A stretch of 64,000 nucleotides of DNA from an uncultured Lachnospiraceae bacterium (GTDB lineage: Bacteria > Bacillota > Clostridia > Lachnospirales > Lachnospiraceae), in assembly GCA_946631295.1 (NCBI GenBank), contig CAMOZY010000003.1:22970-86969 (forward strand), written 5' to 3'. The position numbers and the translations under genes were made by a program. Below the pieces are notes generated by a model. The model searched no databases. It was not told the DNA's origin and worked only from the letters and a program-made list of their open reading frames with translations. Below are positions 1-8,802 of this stretch, one piece after another (the stretch's first letter is position 1; each line of letters opens with the position of its first letter).

Positions 1-467
1 GGATATTTTGCATCGAAATCCTCATCAAGAAAATGTTCCATAAGCATTCCGATGGAGAATCTGACCGTATATGTTTCTTTTGACTTAAGCCACTTTTTGA
101 TATTCTTAAGCAGCTCGTCCTTATGCTTCTTAAATATCTTCGGAGACATCTGATCACAGGTAGCCCAGTTATTCACATACGGAAGAAACCTGTTCACTCC
201 CTCCATACATCTTTCGTAATCCTTAATTTCAGAAAGCATAAATGCATGAAGCTGGTCCTCGTCAAAATATTTATGCGGAAGATCGGTTAAAAATTCATCT
301 GCATCTTCCCTCTTTGCAAGTTCCTTCGCATACTTTCTGAGCGCAGGAGTTCTTAATCCGATGATCATCTCAGGATTGACCGTCGGAATAAGCTTGGCCT
401 GGAAATCCCTGTATTTCTTATCCTGACCGGCCATCATCCATGATCTTATCTCTTCATTTATGTTCAT
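1..467 (-). CDS. DNA alkylation repair protein, AlkD-like (partial, C-terminus outside window)
   Basis: The 155 visible residues are the N-terminal part of a helical-repeat DNA glycosylase of the AlkD/COG4912 type, a family that removes alkylated bases from DNA. Family landmarks are IGLRTPALRKYAKEL at about residues 36-50 and PHKYFDEDQLHAF at about 64-76. The ATG at 467 is preceded by GGAGGG with an 8-base gap; two in-between ATGs are in a frame that stops at once. The gene stands alone behind the diguanylate cyclase gene, whose stop lies about 50 bases upstream. The catalytic part is outside the window, so activity cannot be judged. Confidence 0.85.
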   Translation of the reverse strand, partial: MNINEEIRSWMMAGQDKKYRDFQAKLIPTVNPEMIIGLRTPALRKYAKELAKREDADEFLTDLPHKYFDEDQLHAFMLSEIKDYERCMEGVNRFLPYVNNWATCDQMSPKIFKKHKDELLKNIKKWLKSKETYTVRFSIGMLMEHFLDEDFDAKY

Positions 468-517
468 CCATCATCCCTCCACGACTTCCTGGATACATAA
501 TACAATAAAAGGCAGGA

Positions 518-2260
518 TCAGCGTCCCGCCTTCATTGCTTTTTTCATATCATACATCCTCGTATCGGCAATACGAAGTCCGTCACGGATCATCTTTGCAT
601 CACCATCCATCGAATCATACATTCCATACGACGTACTCATCTTAAGCCCGGAATGTCCCGTATCCTTATTGGATAGTATCGCATTCAGATCTTTAAGTCT
701 GCCTTCAAGCCATTTTCTGTCACTTTCAATCTTCGGGATCATTACATATACAAATTCGTCTCCGCCTGTTCTTGCAATAAAACCCTTGCCCTCGAAAATG
801 GTTTTAAGAGTTTCGGAAAATAGAACAATATATTTGTCTCCCTCTTCATGACCATAGGTATCATTTGCCTTCTTGAGATTGTTAAGATCGAATTCAACGA
901 TCATATACTCTTCACCTGATGAATCAACGGAGTCAAAAAATCTCTCGATAGCCTGCCTGTTATTAAGACCGGTAAGAGCATCCGAATATGCAAGCTTTGA
1001 AATGATCCCGATCCTCTCCTCTTCACGTGCATCCCTGACGGTCGTGCTCATATAATCAAAGAACAGTGAAAGAACGAAGAATACCATCACGACATAGAGC
1101 GTACTCATTGTAAAGCCTGCACTTCCGCGAGGGGAAAATCTCATATAGAAATTATATCTTGCAAGATCAACAAGTGCGGCAACACCTGTCATGAGTGTTA
1201 CATATGAAGAAACCAGATGCCTGTTCACGCCCTTTATCAGATCATATATTCTGACCGTTATCAGCATGACTATCACTATCGTATCGTAAATATGTGCAAA
1301 GAGCAGATATGTTCTCAGACTCTCGCCTGCGCAAAAATGTCTGAGCAGAACAAATATGACATATAATAATCCGATCAACCATGAAATACCGAATACTGTA
1401 TTTCTCTTCCTTGCCTGTCTGATTCCGGCTTCATCCTTAAATCTTCCTGTCTCAAAATGAAAACCGATAAAAAAGAGAGGAAGAAAATAGAAAGCGTAAT
1501 AGTTCAGATTTACCTTGGTCAGAATATCATTGGAAAAAAGCTCGGTAAGATGCATTCCGGTAAAGATCCATATACCGAAAGTCATTGCAAGAAGTGAAAG
1601 GCTCGCAAATCTCGTGGTATCTGCAAAGGAAAAATTTCCTCTTATCTCCTGCGCAAATGCCATAATGAGCATCGCCATACCTACGATTATGAAAAAGAAT
1701 GAAAGTGCGATATTGGATATATTGCCTGCGGCAAAATCCTGCCAGAAGGTTTCGGCATCCCAGATTTCCGGACTTCTGAGGGATGAAAACGCACCGTTTT
1801 CACCGGCTCTGATCTCTATCTCAAGATGCTTTCCGGAACAGTCTGTTCCAAGATTCACAGTATAGAATCCGCTTCCGAGTCCCTGACCGTTATCAACTCT
1901 TCCCCTGTCGGCCTCATAGATCTGCTCTCCGTCAAGTAGAACCCTGATATCATAATAATGGATATATACCACAAGCATGCTTTCCTTCGGAAGACCATCG
2001 GGAAGATAGCAGCTTAAGGTAACTTCTTCTTTCCATTTTGTATTCTCAAAAGAAAACGACCTCAGGTCGATTCCCTGATAATTCCTTGATCTGAAATTCA
2101 GTTCCCACCCGTAATTCAGGATCTGCACGGGCCCGCGGCCGCCGTCAAGTCTTGAGAAGATCCCGGCCACATAAGAAACACTGATAAGGCATATGAGCGC
2201 AATCACGATCAGCCTTACCGCTTTTGTAACTATCTGTTTTTTCGTCAGCTTTATCTTCAC
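518..2260 (-). CDS. Membrane diguanylate cyclase with extracytoplasmic sensor and GGDEF domain
   Basis: This 580-residue protein has an N-terminal membrane segment (about residues 11-33), an extracytoplasmic beta-rich domain (to about 175), six to seven further membrane segments (about 178-405) resembling 7TMR-DISM sensors, and a C-terminal GGDEF domain with SDALTGLNNR and ARTGGDEF. It should make cyclic-di-GMP from GTP. The position where a product-inhibition RxxD site would sit, five residues before GGDEF, reads EGKG, so feedback inhibition is probably absent. The start is a GTG four bases after the stop of the GH25 lysozyme gene with no good ribosome site, so translation is probably coupled to that gene. 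Confidence 0.88.
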   Translation of the reverse strand: MKIKLTKKQIVTKAVRLIVIALICLISVSYVAGIFSRLDGGRGPVQILNYGWELNFRSRNYQGIDLRSFSFENTKWKEEVTLSCYLPDGLPKESMLVVYIHYYDIRVLLDGEQIYEADRGRVDNGQGLGSGFYTVNLGTDCSGKHLEIEIRAGENGAFSSLRSPEIWDAETFWQDFAAGNISNIALSFFFIIVGMAMLIMAFAQEIRGNFSFADTTRFASLSLLAMTFGIWIFTGMHLTELFSNDILTKVNLNYYAFYFLPLFFIGFHFETGRFKDEAGIRQARKRNTVFGISWLIGLLYVIFVLLRHFCAGESLRTYLLFAHIYDTIVIVMLITVRIYDLIKGVNRHLVSSYVTLMTGVAALVDLARYNFYMRFSPRGSAGFTMSTLYVVMVFFVLSLFFDYMSTTVRDAREEERIGIISKLAYSDALTGLNNRQAIERFFDSVDSSGEEYMIVEFDLNNLKKANDTYGHEEGDKYIVLFSETLKTIFEGKGFIARTGGDEFVYVMIPKIESDRKWLEGRLKDLNAILSNKDTGHSGLKMSTSYGMYDSMDGDAKMIRDGLRIADTRMYDMKKAMKAGR

Positions 2261-2264
2261 TTTT

Positions 2265-3527
2265 TTACTTTATTATAAATGCAAGTCCTGTAGCATCAGC
2301 CACATAGATATGCCCCTGTGCATCGGTTGCTGTTCCGTTTACAAGAAGTGCTCCGCCCTTTGCGGGATCAAAATAAAATGACAATCCGCTCATGGTAACC
2401 AGTCCGGTCTGAAGATGTCCGTTCAGATCTGCAAAATACAGGGACTTTCCTACAGAAAACAGTCCTGTCTGCATAACTCCGGCATCATTCATATAATAAA
2501 TATTTACTCCATCTGTGACAAAGCCCGTCTGCATAACACCGCTTATATCAAACAGATACGTAAAACCTGCGAGGTTCTGCCATCCGGTGAGCATATGTCC
2601 GTTTTCATCAAAGTATCTGATGCCGTCGGCAAAATTTACAAAGCCGACCTGCATCATACCATTCTTATCAAAATAATAAATATAATCTCCGACGGGATAT
2701 AGTGTATTTGCTACCAGATGTCCGAAAACATCCACATAATAAATTCCGTCACCTACAATAAAGAATCTGTTTGACTGTCTTCTGTAATTCTCGTAGTAGA
2801 ATGTATATCCGTCTCTGGTAACAAAGCCATAAGGAACGATATAGGAAGAAAGATCCTTGAACTGATAATCAAGATCCACATATCCGTTTATTCCGGGAAC
2901 CAGATAACTGTCGGTAGACTGCCAGAATGCGGCGCTTTCGTCATAGCAGTAATCATTCCACTGTGCAACCCACTTATCATAGGTAAAGGGACCTATCTTG
3001 TCTCTGAGCATGCTCCTGTTGGAATAAACCATAGGATAATAGCCTGCAGCTTCAACGATCTGGCAGAAGGTCTGGCAGATCATGGCATTGGTCAGTGGAT
3101 CCAGTCTTTCCTGTCTGTAATTTTCAATATCGAGAACAACGGGCATATTGATGATGAACGGAGCACATGCATTGATCACCCACTGTGCCTCAACCATTGC
3201 ATCCGCCACACTTGATGCATAAGAATAAATATAGACACCGGTCTTAATCCCCGCAGCCTGGGCTCCGGCCATATTCTGAACAAATTTTTCATCAAGACCG
3301 TAAATGGTACCGCCGCATTTTATGAAAACAAACTGCACACCGCTTGCTTTTACGGCGTACCAGTCAATATCACCCTGCCATGCGGATACATCTATTCCCC
3401 AGCCTATTGCCTGAGATGCGCCTTTGGCTTCCACTCTTTCAGATCCCGGTTCAGGGATGCATCCAAAAGCCAGCATCACGGCCAGCACTGTACAAACTGC
3501 GATCTTGATCCTGCTGATGATCTTCAT
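2265..3527 (-). CDS. Secreted GH25 lysozyme with C-terminal cell-wall-binding repeats
   Basis: The 420-residue product begins with a signal peptide (hydrophobic to about residue 24). A GH25 muramidase domain follows, with GIDVSAWQG near the N-terminal strand and the catalytic DxE as VVLDIENYRQ. The C-terminal half holds about seven aromatic-rich repeats of roughly 20 residues (YYFDKNG.MQ.G, YFDENGHMLTGW, YFADLNGHLQTG) of the choline/cell-wall-binding type. It probably cuts peptidoglycan while bound to the wall. I chose the ATG at 3527 because AGGGGAG lies six bases upstream and the signal peptide starts there; the longer reading frame to 3590 adds 21 residues overlapping the likely promoter. 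It is followed at four bases by a diguanylate cyclase gene. Confidence 0.88.
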   Translation of the reverse strand: MKIISRIKIAVCTVLAVMLAFGCIPEPGSERVEAKGASQAIGWGIDVSAWQGDIDWYAVKASGVQFVFIKCGGTIYGLDEKFVQNMAGAQAAGIKTGVYIYSYASSVADAMVEAQWVINACAPFIINMPVVLDIENYRQERLDPLTNAMICQTFCQIVEAAGYYPMVYSNRSMLRDKIGPFTYDKWVAQWNDYCYDESAAFWQSTDSYLVPGINGYVDLDYQFKDLSSYIVPYGFVTRDGYTFYYENYRRQSNRFFIVGDGIYYVDVFGHLVANTLYPVGDYIYYFDKNGMMQVGFVNFADGIRYFDENGHMLTGWQNLAGFTYLFDISGVMQTGFVTDGVNIYYMNDAGVMQTGLFSVGKSLYFADLNGHLQTGLVTMSGLSFYFDPAKGGALLVNGTATDAQGHIYVADATGLAFIIK

Positions 3528-3588
3528 TAAATCTCCCCTGTGATTTGCCTTTAAGAAATTTCGTAAAAACGGTTCACAAACAAAAGTC

Positions 3589-3617
3589 ATTATACTATAA
3601 AACAGGGGCAGTGAAAA
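3589..3617 (-). promoter_or_regulatory. Candidate promoter of the lysozyme / diguanylate cyclase unit
   Basis: A perfect -10 TATAAT (3589-3594) has a TTTTCA -35 (3612-3617) 17 bases upstream. The -35 lies inside the liv terminator hairpin, so the two signals are interleaved. The -10 match is good and the -35 moderate. Confidence 0.4.
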
Positions 3618-3627
3618 CTGCCCCTGT
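3597..3627 (-). terminator. Intrinsic terminator of the liv operon
   Basis: A perfect 11-bp stem (ACAGGGGCAGT / ACTGCCCCTGT) with a TTTC loop is followed by TTTAT. It lies just downstream of livF. Confidence 0.85.
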
Positions 3628-3645
3628 CATCATATGAAATATAAC

Positions 3646-4356
3646 TCATCCGCCCAGATATGCTTTTCTGACAGAATCGTCATTCAGAAGATCCTTGCCG
3701 GTTCCTGTGTTGACGATGCGTCCGGTCTCAAGGACATATGCCCTGTCAGCGATGGAAAGCGCCATCTGCGCATTCTGTTCAACAAGAAGTATCGTGGTAC
3801 CTGCTTTATTAAGTGCCTGTATGATCTCAAATATCTGATCAACAAGTATCGGCGCAAGTCCCATTGAAGGCTCATCAAGCATCATAAGTCTGGGTTTGCT
3901 CATAAGCGCTCTTCCCATTGCAAGCATCTGCTGCTCACCACCGGAAAGTGTTCCCGCCATCTGGTTTTCTCTTTCTTTTAATCTGGGGAAATGCTCATAT
4001 ACCTTCTCGAGAGTCTCGGGAATTTCTGAAGCGGGTCTTGTATAAGCTCCCATCTCCAGATTCTCCTTTACGGAAAGCTGGGCAAAAACCCTTCTTCCCT
4101 CGGGGCACAGAGCCATTCCCTCACTTACAACCTTATGAGGTGCAACACCAAGGATGCTCTTTCCCTCAAATTCGATCATGCCTTCACGAGGTCTTAACAA
4201 ACCGCCGACAGTATTAAGCGTAGTCGACTTTCCCGCACCGTTTGCTCCGATAAGTGTTACTATCTCACCCTCACCAACTTCAAACGATACGCCCTTTATC
4301 GCATGTATGCTGCCGTAATATACGTGCAGGTTTTCACATTTAAGAACTGTATTCAT
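3646..4356 (-). CDS. livF: Branched-chain amino acid ABC transporter ATPase LivF
   Basis: This 236-residue ATPase is the second nucleotide-binding subunit of a HAAT-family importer. It shows Walker A GANGAGKST (about residues 37-45), the signature LSGGEQQM, Walker B LMMLDEPSMGLAP and a LivF-like C-terminus (VLETGRIVNTGTG). Length is normal. The start has AGGTGAAAT directly upstream. It is the last gene of livK-H-M-G-F, 7 bases after livG, and is followed by a strong terminator. Confidence 0.95.
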   Translation of the reverse strand: MNTVLKCENLHVYYGSIHAIKGVSFEVGEGEIVTLIGANGAGKSTTLNTVGGLLRPREGMIEFEGKSILGVAPHKVVSEGMALCPEGRRVFAQLSVKENLEMGAYTRPASEIPETLEKVYEHFPRLKERENQMAGTLSGGEQQMLAMGRALMSKPRLMMLDEPSMGLAPILVDQIFEIIQALNKAGTTILLVEQNAQMALSIADRAYVLETGRIVNTGTGKDLLNDDSVRKAYLGG

Positions 4357-4363
4357 ATTTCAC

Positions 4364-5206
4364 CTAGCCTCTGTGAGTTCCGAGATATGCTTCGATAACC
4401 TGGGGATTTTCCTGAATCTGGGAAGGAGTTCCCTTTGCAATGATCCTTCCAAAATTAAGTACCACAATGCTCTCGCATATTCCCATTACAAGATTCATAT
4501 CATGTTCAATGAGAAGAACCGCAATCTGGAATTCATCCCTGATCTTACGGATATTATTCATCAGTTCTTCGGTCTCGGAAGGGTTCATTCCCGCAGCAGG
4601 CTCATCGAGAAGAAGAAGCTTCGGTCCCGTAGCCAGTGCTCTTACTATCTCAAGTCTTCTCTGTGCACCATAGGGAAGTGAATCGGCTGTAACATTTGCA
4701 AGATCCGCCATTCCGAAGATATCAAGAAGTTCAAGTGCCTTCTCATGTGATTTCTTTTCTTCCCTCCAGTATGAAGGAAGTCTGAAAACACCTGAAAGAG
4801 TGTGATATCCGATATGATTATGAAGACCGATCTTAACGTTTTCTTCTACAGTCAGTTTGTCGAAAAGTCTTATGTTCTGGAAGGTTCTTGCAATACCCAT
4901 CTGATTGACCTGAACGGGAGTCATGTTATGAGTATCCTTGCCGCCGAGCATTATCGTGCCTCTCGTCGGTTCATAAACCTTGGTCAGAAGATTGAATATG
5001 GTAGTCTTGCCGGCACCGTTAGGTCCGATGAGACCACAGATCTCGGTAGCACCGATTCCGATATTGAATTCGTCTACCGCTACAAGTCCTCCGAAATCGA
5101 TTCCAAGATGTGCTGCCTCGAGAACAAGAGGCTTATCAATATCTTTTTCGGGAACAAAATTGGGGCTGGGTACATTAACAAGCTTTACTTCGGGAGACTT
5201 ACTCAT
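4364..5206 (-). CDS. livG: Branched-chain amino acid ABC transporter ATPase LivG
   Basis: This 280-residue ATPase has Walker A GPNGAGKTT, the variant LivG signature PYGAQRRLEI, and Walker B LLLLDEPAAGMNPSE. The long linker after Walker A (TRGTIMLGG to FRLPSYW) is usual for LivG. It powers uptake of branched-chain amino acids or related compounds together with LivF. Its ATG overlaps the livM stop by 4 bases, with AGGAAGAA as ribosome site, so the two are translationally coupled. Confidence 0.95.
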   Translation of the reverse strand: MSKSPEVKLVNVPSPNFVPEKDIDKPLVLEAAHLGIDFGGLVAVDEFNIGIGATEICGLIGPNGAGKTTIFNLLTKVYEPTRGTIMLGGKDTHNMTPVQVNQMGIARTFQNIRLFDKLTVEENVKIGLHNHIGYHTLSGVFRLPSYWREEKKSHEKALELLDIFGMADLANVTADSLPYGAQRRLEIVRALATGPKLLLLDEPAAGMNPSETEELMNNIRKIRDEFQIAVLLIEHDMNLVMGICESIVVLNFGRIIAKGTPSQIQENPQVIEAYLGTHRG

Positions 5207-6267
5207 TTCTTCCTGCCTCCTTTCGAAATATTCATGCGAAACTTCTTCAGGAACGTATCGATCTTTCCCTTCAGTTTTTCATTATTGGTAACAAGCATTA
5301 CCAGAATGAGAACGATTGCATAAACAAGCATACGGTAATCGCTGAACTTTCTGAGAAGCTCCGGAAGAACAACGAGAACACCTGCTGCTATCAGAGATCC
5401 GGTCATGTTGCCGATACCGCCGAGAACCACGAATACAAGCACAAGTATTGATGTGTTGAAATCAAACTTCTTGGGAACAAGCGTTGAATAGTTGAGTGCA
5501 TAAACTGCACCTGCAGCACCTGCCATAGATGCCGAAACGGTAAACGCAAGCATCTTGTATTTCATCGGTGAAAGTCCCATGCTCTCCGCTGCGATCCTGT
5601 TATCCCTTATTGCCATGATCGCACGTCCGGTTCTTGAATTTACCAGATTCTGAATGATGATCAGTATGACCATAAGAAGAATGACCGCGCCGGAAAATGT
5701 TGCAATCTTGCTGATTCCGACAGCACCCATAGGACCATTGATGATAACCTTGCCGAGAGGATCCATTCCGAGTGCATTGGGATTGTTGAATGCAAAATGA
5801 ACGCCCTTATCATCTATACCGACATAAAGACAGTTAAGGATATTCTTGATGATCTCACCGAAAGCAAGAGTAACTATCGCAAGATAGTCTCCGTTCAGTC
5901 TGAGAACAGGAATACCTATAAGGAAGCCCGCGATAGCCGCAGTTATCGCACCGACGATGATGCTCACCAAAAGTCTTGCGGGATTGGATGCTCCGTCCAT
6001 GAGCGAGCTTACTATTACAGCAGTGAACGCACCAACTGACATAAATCCCGCATGTCCTAAGGAAAGCTCTCCGGATATACCTACAACAAGATTAAGCGAA
6101 ATGGCCATTATCATGTAGCAGGTAATGGGGATCAGCTGTCCCTTGAGTGCACTGGTGATATTACCGGTAGAAACAAGTGTCTGGAAAACAACAAAGAATA
6201 CAATGACTATACCGTAGTTGATAAATGCTTTTTTTGATGCCGTGGAGGCATTTTTGATCATCTTCAT
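5203..6267 (-). CDS. livM: Branched-chain amino acid ABC transporter permease LivM
   Basis: A 354-residue polytopic permease with eight to nine membrane segments. It carries the conserved LivM stretch LNGDYLAIVTLAFGEI, RTGRAIMAIRDNRIAAESMG, which forms the coupling loop, and VVLGGIGNMTGSLIAA. It forms the channel with LivH. It begins 14 bases after livH with AGGAGG upstream of the ATG and overlaps livG. The C-terminus ends in a basic tail (MNISKGGRKK). Confidence 0.93.
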   Translation of the reverse strand: MKMIKNASTASKKAFINYGIVIVFFVVFQTLVSTGNITSALKGQLIPITCYMIMAISLNLVVGISGELSLGHAGFMSVGAFTAVIVSSLMDGASNPARLLVSIIVGAITAAIAGFLIGIPVLRLNGDYLAIVTLAFGEIIKNILNCLYVGIDDKGVHFAFNNPNALGMDPLGKVIINGPMGAVGISKIATFSGAVILLMVILIIIQNLVNSRTGRAIMAIRDNRIAAESMGLSPMKYKMLAFTVSASMAGAAGAVYALNYSTLVPKKFDFNTSILVLVFVVLGGIGNMTGSLIAAGVLVVLPELLRKFSDYRMLVYAIVLILVMLVTNNEKLKGKIDTFLKKFRMNISKGGRKK

Positions 6268-6281
6268 ATGCTGCCTCCTCC

Positions 6282-7154
6282 TTATACTTTCTCGTGAACC
6301 TGCTTACCGAGAAGCCCGGTAGGTCTGAATATCAAAACTACTATAAGAACACCGAACACTATCGCATCGGCAAGCTCAGATGAAATATAAGCTCTTGCAA
6401 GGATCTCGATGATACCAAGAAGAATGCCTCCGATCATCGCACCGGGAATGGATCCGATACCTCCGAAAACGGCAGCGGTGAAAGCCTTGATACCGGGCAT
6501 GGAGCCTGTTGTGGGCATAAGTGTCGGATATGCGGTACACAGAAGAACACCTGCTATCGCAGCAAGTCCTGATCCGATGGCAAATGTAAGGGATATCGTA
6601 AAGTTTACATTGATGCCCATCAGTGTTGCAGCACCCTTATCTTCGGAAACCGCTCTCATGGCTTTACCGACCTTGGTACGTGTCGTAAAAAGAGTAAGGG
6701 CGATCATGATTATAAGGTTTGCAACGATTGAAACTATGGCAACCGGTGAAACTCTTGCTCCGGCAAATTCAATTGCCTCGATATTTTTGAACATATTGGG
6801 GAAAGCTTTCGGATTTGCTCCCCAGATAAGAAGTGCAGCATTCTGAAGGAAGTAGGACATACCGATAGCGGTGATCAGAACCGCAAGAGATGTAGCGGCA
6901 CGAAGAGGTTTATAAGCAAGTCTTTCCACCACTATTCCAAGTACGGTACAGACAAAGACTGCAGCGAGTATGGCCACCGGGGCAGGAAGTCCCAGATACA
7001 TCATTGAGCAGAAGGATACATATCCTCCTACCATGATGACGTCACCATGAGCGAAATTCAGCATCTTGGCGATACCGTATACCATGGTATAACCGAGAGC
7101 GATTATCGCATATATACTTCCCAGACTTATTCCGTTTATAAGATGTGCCAGCAT
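6282..7154 (-). CDS. livH: Branched-chain amino acid ABC transporter permease LivH
   Basis: A 290-residue permease with about eight membrane segments. Family motifs include LGSIYAIIALGYTMVYGIAKMLNF at the N-terminus, TKVGKAMRAVSEDKGAATLMG (coupling loop) and AAVFGGIGSIPGAMIGG. It pairs with LivM. The ribosome site AAGGAG lies upstream of the ATG at 7154. About 107 bases, including a terminator-like hairpin, separate it from livK, which may lower permease expression relative to the abundant binding protein. Confidence 0.94.
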   Translation of the reverse strand: MLAHLINGISLGSIYAIIALGYTMVYGIAKMLNFAHGDVIMVGGYVSFCSMMYLGLPAPVAILAAVFVCTVLGIVVERLAYKPLRAATSLAVLITAIGMSYFLQNAALLIWGANPKAFPNMFKNIEAIEFAGARVSPVAIVSIVANLIIMIALTLFTTRTKVGKAMRAVSEDKGAATLMGINVNFTISLTFAIGSGLAAIAGVLLCTAYPTLMPTTGSMPGIKAFTAAVFGGIGSIPGAMIGGILLGIIEILARAYISSELADAIVFGVLIVVLIFRPTGLLGKQVHEKV

Positions 7155-7192
7155 AATCTGTACTCCTTAAACTCTTTCAGAATCTGTTCCTG

Positions 7193-7233
7193 TAAAAAAG
7201 TAATACACTGAGCACTTTTGACGGTGCCCAGTG
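7193..7233 (-). terminator. Terminator-like hairpin between livK and livH
   Basis: A 10-bp stem with one G-U pair (CACTGGGCAC / GTGCTCAGTG) is followed by TATTACTTTTTT on the minus strand. In this position it probably acts as a partial terminator or 3' stabiliser that keeps livK mRNA in excess over livHMGF. Confidence 0.65.
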
Positions 7234-7261
7234 CTGAAAAACCGTTTAAAGCAGAACCGGA

Positions 7262-8467
7262 TTACATACCTACGTATGCGCCGTTCTGGATTACAACAGC
7301 CTTAGGCTCCTTATTTACCTCACCGTTGGAATTCCATCTCATTCCGAGACCGGTAACTCCGTCAACGGAGAAGTCAGGATCAGCGAACACCTTGATAAGA
7401 ATATCGCAAAGCTTCTCAGCGCTCATTCCGGTAACATCAAGTCCGCCATTCTTGCCTGCATAGAACTTAAGAGCAGCCATGATAGCATAAGGGCAGTCAT
7501 ATCCGTCAGCAGCAAACTGTGAAGGAACCTCACCATACTTGTCATTGTATGCCTTTACGAAGTTAGCGGTAAGATCATCGGTAGCATCAGCTGAGAAAGG
7601 AGTAAGAAGCATAACACCCTCAGCAAGAGAAGTATCGAATCCCTCGATGGTAAGGATTCCGTCCATACCGTCAACGCCGAAGAACTTAGGCTTATATCCT
7701 GCAGATGAAGCCTGCTGAAGGATGAGTGATGCAGGAGTGTAGTAGATGGGAAGGAATACAAGCTCTGCACCGTTAGACTGAGCATCTCCTACCTGGACGG
7801 AGAAATCAGTGGTGTCATCGGTAAAGGTGGTCTCGGAAACGATCTGAAGTCCGAGCTCTGAAGCCTTTGACTTGAAGGTCTGATAGATTCCGGTTGAATA
7901 AGCATCAGCGTTGTTGTAGATAACAGCTACCTTGGTAGCAAGATTATTGTCTGCAATGTACTGTGCGGATGCTGAACCCTGGTTAGGATCTGCGAAGCAG
8001 AGCTGGAATACATTATCCTTACCATCGGTTACGGATGTAGCAGATGCTGAAGGAGTGAGCATGAATACTCTGTCGGAATTAGCTTCTGCTGAAACTGCGA
8101 TACAGGGAGTGGTGGTAACGGTACCTGCGATAGCCTGTACGCCCCAGTCCTGAAGCTGGTGATAAGCATTTACTGACTTCTCTGCATCATGCTCGTCATC
8201 CTGTGCATTGAGCTCGATGGAGAATCCGGTTCCCAGTGCATTGATCTCATCAACTGCAATCTGAGCTCCGTTAGCTACAGCATTTCCATAAATAGCAGCA
8301 GGTCCGGTAAGAGGTCCGATAACACCGAGCTTAAGAGTTCCGGTAAGCTCGCCGTTTCCGGTTGCACCCGATCCGCTGTTTCCGCTTGCTCCGGTACTTC
8401 CGCCGCAAGCAGTCATTGCCATGACAAGTGCGCCTGTCATGATGAGTGAAAGCAACTTCTTTTTCAT
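7262..8467 (-). CDS. livK: Branched-chain amino acid ABC transporter binding lipoprotein LivK
   Basis: A 401-residue type I periplasmic-binding-fold lipoprotein. The N-terminus is a lipoprotein signal (MKKKLLSLIMTG, then MTAC) followed by a Gly/Ser linker. The mature part has LKLGVIGPLTGPAAIYG and an ANGAQIAVDEIN helix typical of LivK/J. It captures branched-chain amino acids or similar ligands outside the membrane. The ATG at 8467 was chosen because GGAGG lies nine bases upstream; the longer frame adds 15 residues in front of the signal peptide. It heads the liv operon. Confidence 0.93.
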   Translation of the reverse strand: MKKKLLSLIMTGALVMAMTACGGSTGASGNSGSGATGNGELTGTLKLGVIGPLTGPAAIYGNAVANGAQIAVDEINALGTGFSIELNAQDDEHDAEKSVNAYHQLQDWGVQAIAGTVTTTPCIAVSAEANSDRVFMLTPSASATSVTDGKDNVFQLCFADPNQGSASAQYIADNNLATKVAVIYNNADAYSTGIYQTFKSKASELGLQIVSETTFTDDTTDFSVQVGDAQSNGAELVFLPIYYTPASLILQQASSAGYKPKFFGVDGMDGILTIEGFDTSLAEGVMLLTPFSADATDDLTANFVKAYNDKYGEVPSQFAADGYDCPYAIMAALKFYAGKNGGLDVTGMSAEKLCDILIKVFADPDFSVDGVTGLGMRWNSNGEVNKEPKAVVIQNGAYVGM

Positions 8468-8524
8468 AATATTTCCTCCTGTGCCGCCCATGAGGCGACG
8501 GTGATTCTGCACCTTACCATTGTC

Positions 8525-8552
8525 ATCATATACACGGTGCCCTGTATATGAT
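8525..8552. promoter_or_regulatory. 10-bp-stem palindrome in the livK 5' leader
   Basis: The arms ATCATATACA and TGTATATGAT (read on the minus strand) pair perfectly around an 8-base loop, between the likely transcription start and the livK ribosome site. It could be an operator or an mRNA hairpin; the function is unknown. Confidence 0.5.
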
Positions 8553-8560
8553 AAATAGCC

Positions 8561-8580
8561 GAAAGAATGCGCATTCTTTC
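8561..8580. promoter_or_regulatory. Perfect 20-bp palindrome just downstream of the livK promoter
   Basis: GAAAGAATGC is followed directly by its inverse GCATTCTTTC. It begins 14 bases downstream of the predicted -10, so a bound dimeric repressor would block initiation. No regulator gene is adjacent. Confidence 0.5.
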
Positions 8581-8593
8581 AACCTTGAAAAGC

Positions 8594-8622
8594 ATTTTAT
8601 TGGAAAGAACTCGTTTCGTCAA
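8594..8622 (-). promoter_or_regulatory. Sigma-A-type promoter of livKHMGF
   Basis: TTGACG (8617-8622) and TAAAAT (8594-8599) are separated by exactly 17 bases, about 130 bases upstream of the livK start. This is the best promoter match in the intergenic stretch. Confidence 0.7.
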
Positions 8623-8728
8623 TGTTAAATTATACAAATATTCCTGTATACAATCTTTAAATTTATGGATAAATTTGGCAAAAAGCCTCACAAAAACTGA
8701 ATTTTTATCACAATCTGCCCCTTCTCTC

Positions 8729-8756
8729 AAAAAAATGCCCCGGTCTCCCGAGGCAT
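8729..8756 (-). terminator. Intrinsic terminator after the tcdA / membrane protein operon
   Basis: A 9-bp stem (ATGCCTCGG / CCGGGGCAT) with a GAGA loop runs straight into seven Ts on the minus strand. Confidence 0.85.
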
Positions 8757-8802
8757 CATACTCATCTTTTAAACCTTGTTTTCTGTCATTCGAAGATTAC
8801 CT

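Noticed and set aside
3528..3590. Longer N-terminus for the lysozyme gene
   Set aside because: It would place 21 residues before the signal peptide and overlap the TATAAT box; the inner ATG has the better ribosome site.
6409..6846. 145-codon plus-strand frame across livH
   Set aside because: It mirrors the transmembrane gene on the opposite strand; composition (many Met, Ile, Pro, Ala) is typical of an antisense shadow.
8464..8574. 36-codon frame before livK rich in Ile, Leu and Val (MRILSAIYHIQGTVY and on), ending in the livK start
   Set aside because: It would be an attractive branched-chain leader peptide, but the ribosome site is weak, the hydrophobic residues are not clustered and the frame is partly made by the two palindromes. 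Not strong enough to list as a gene.
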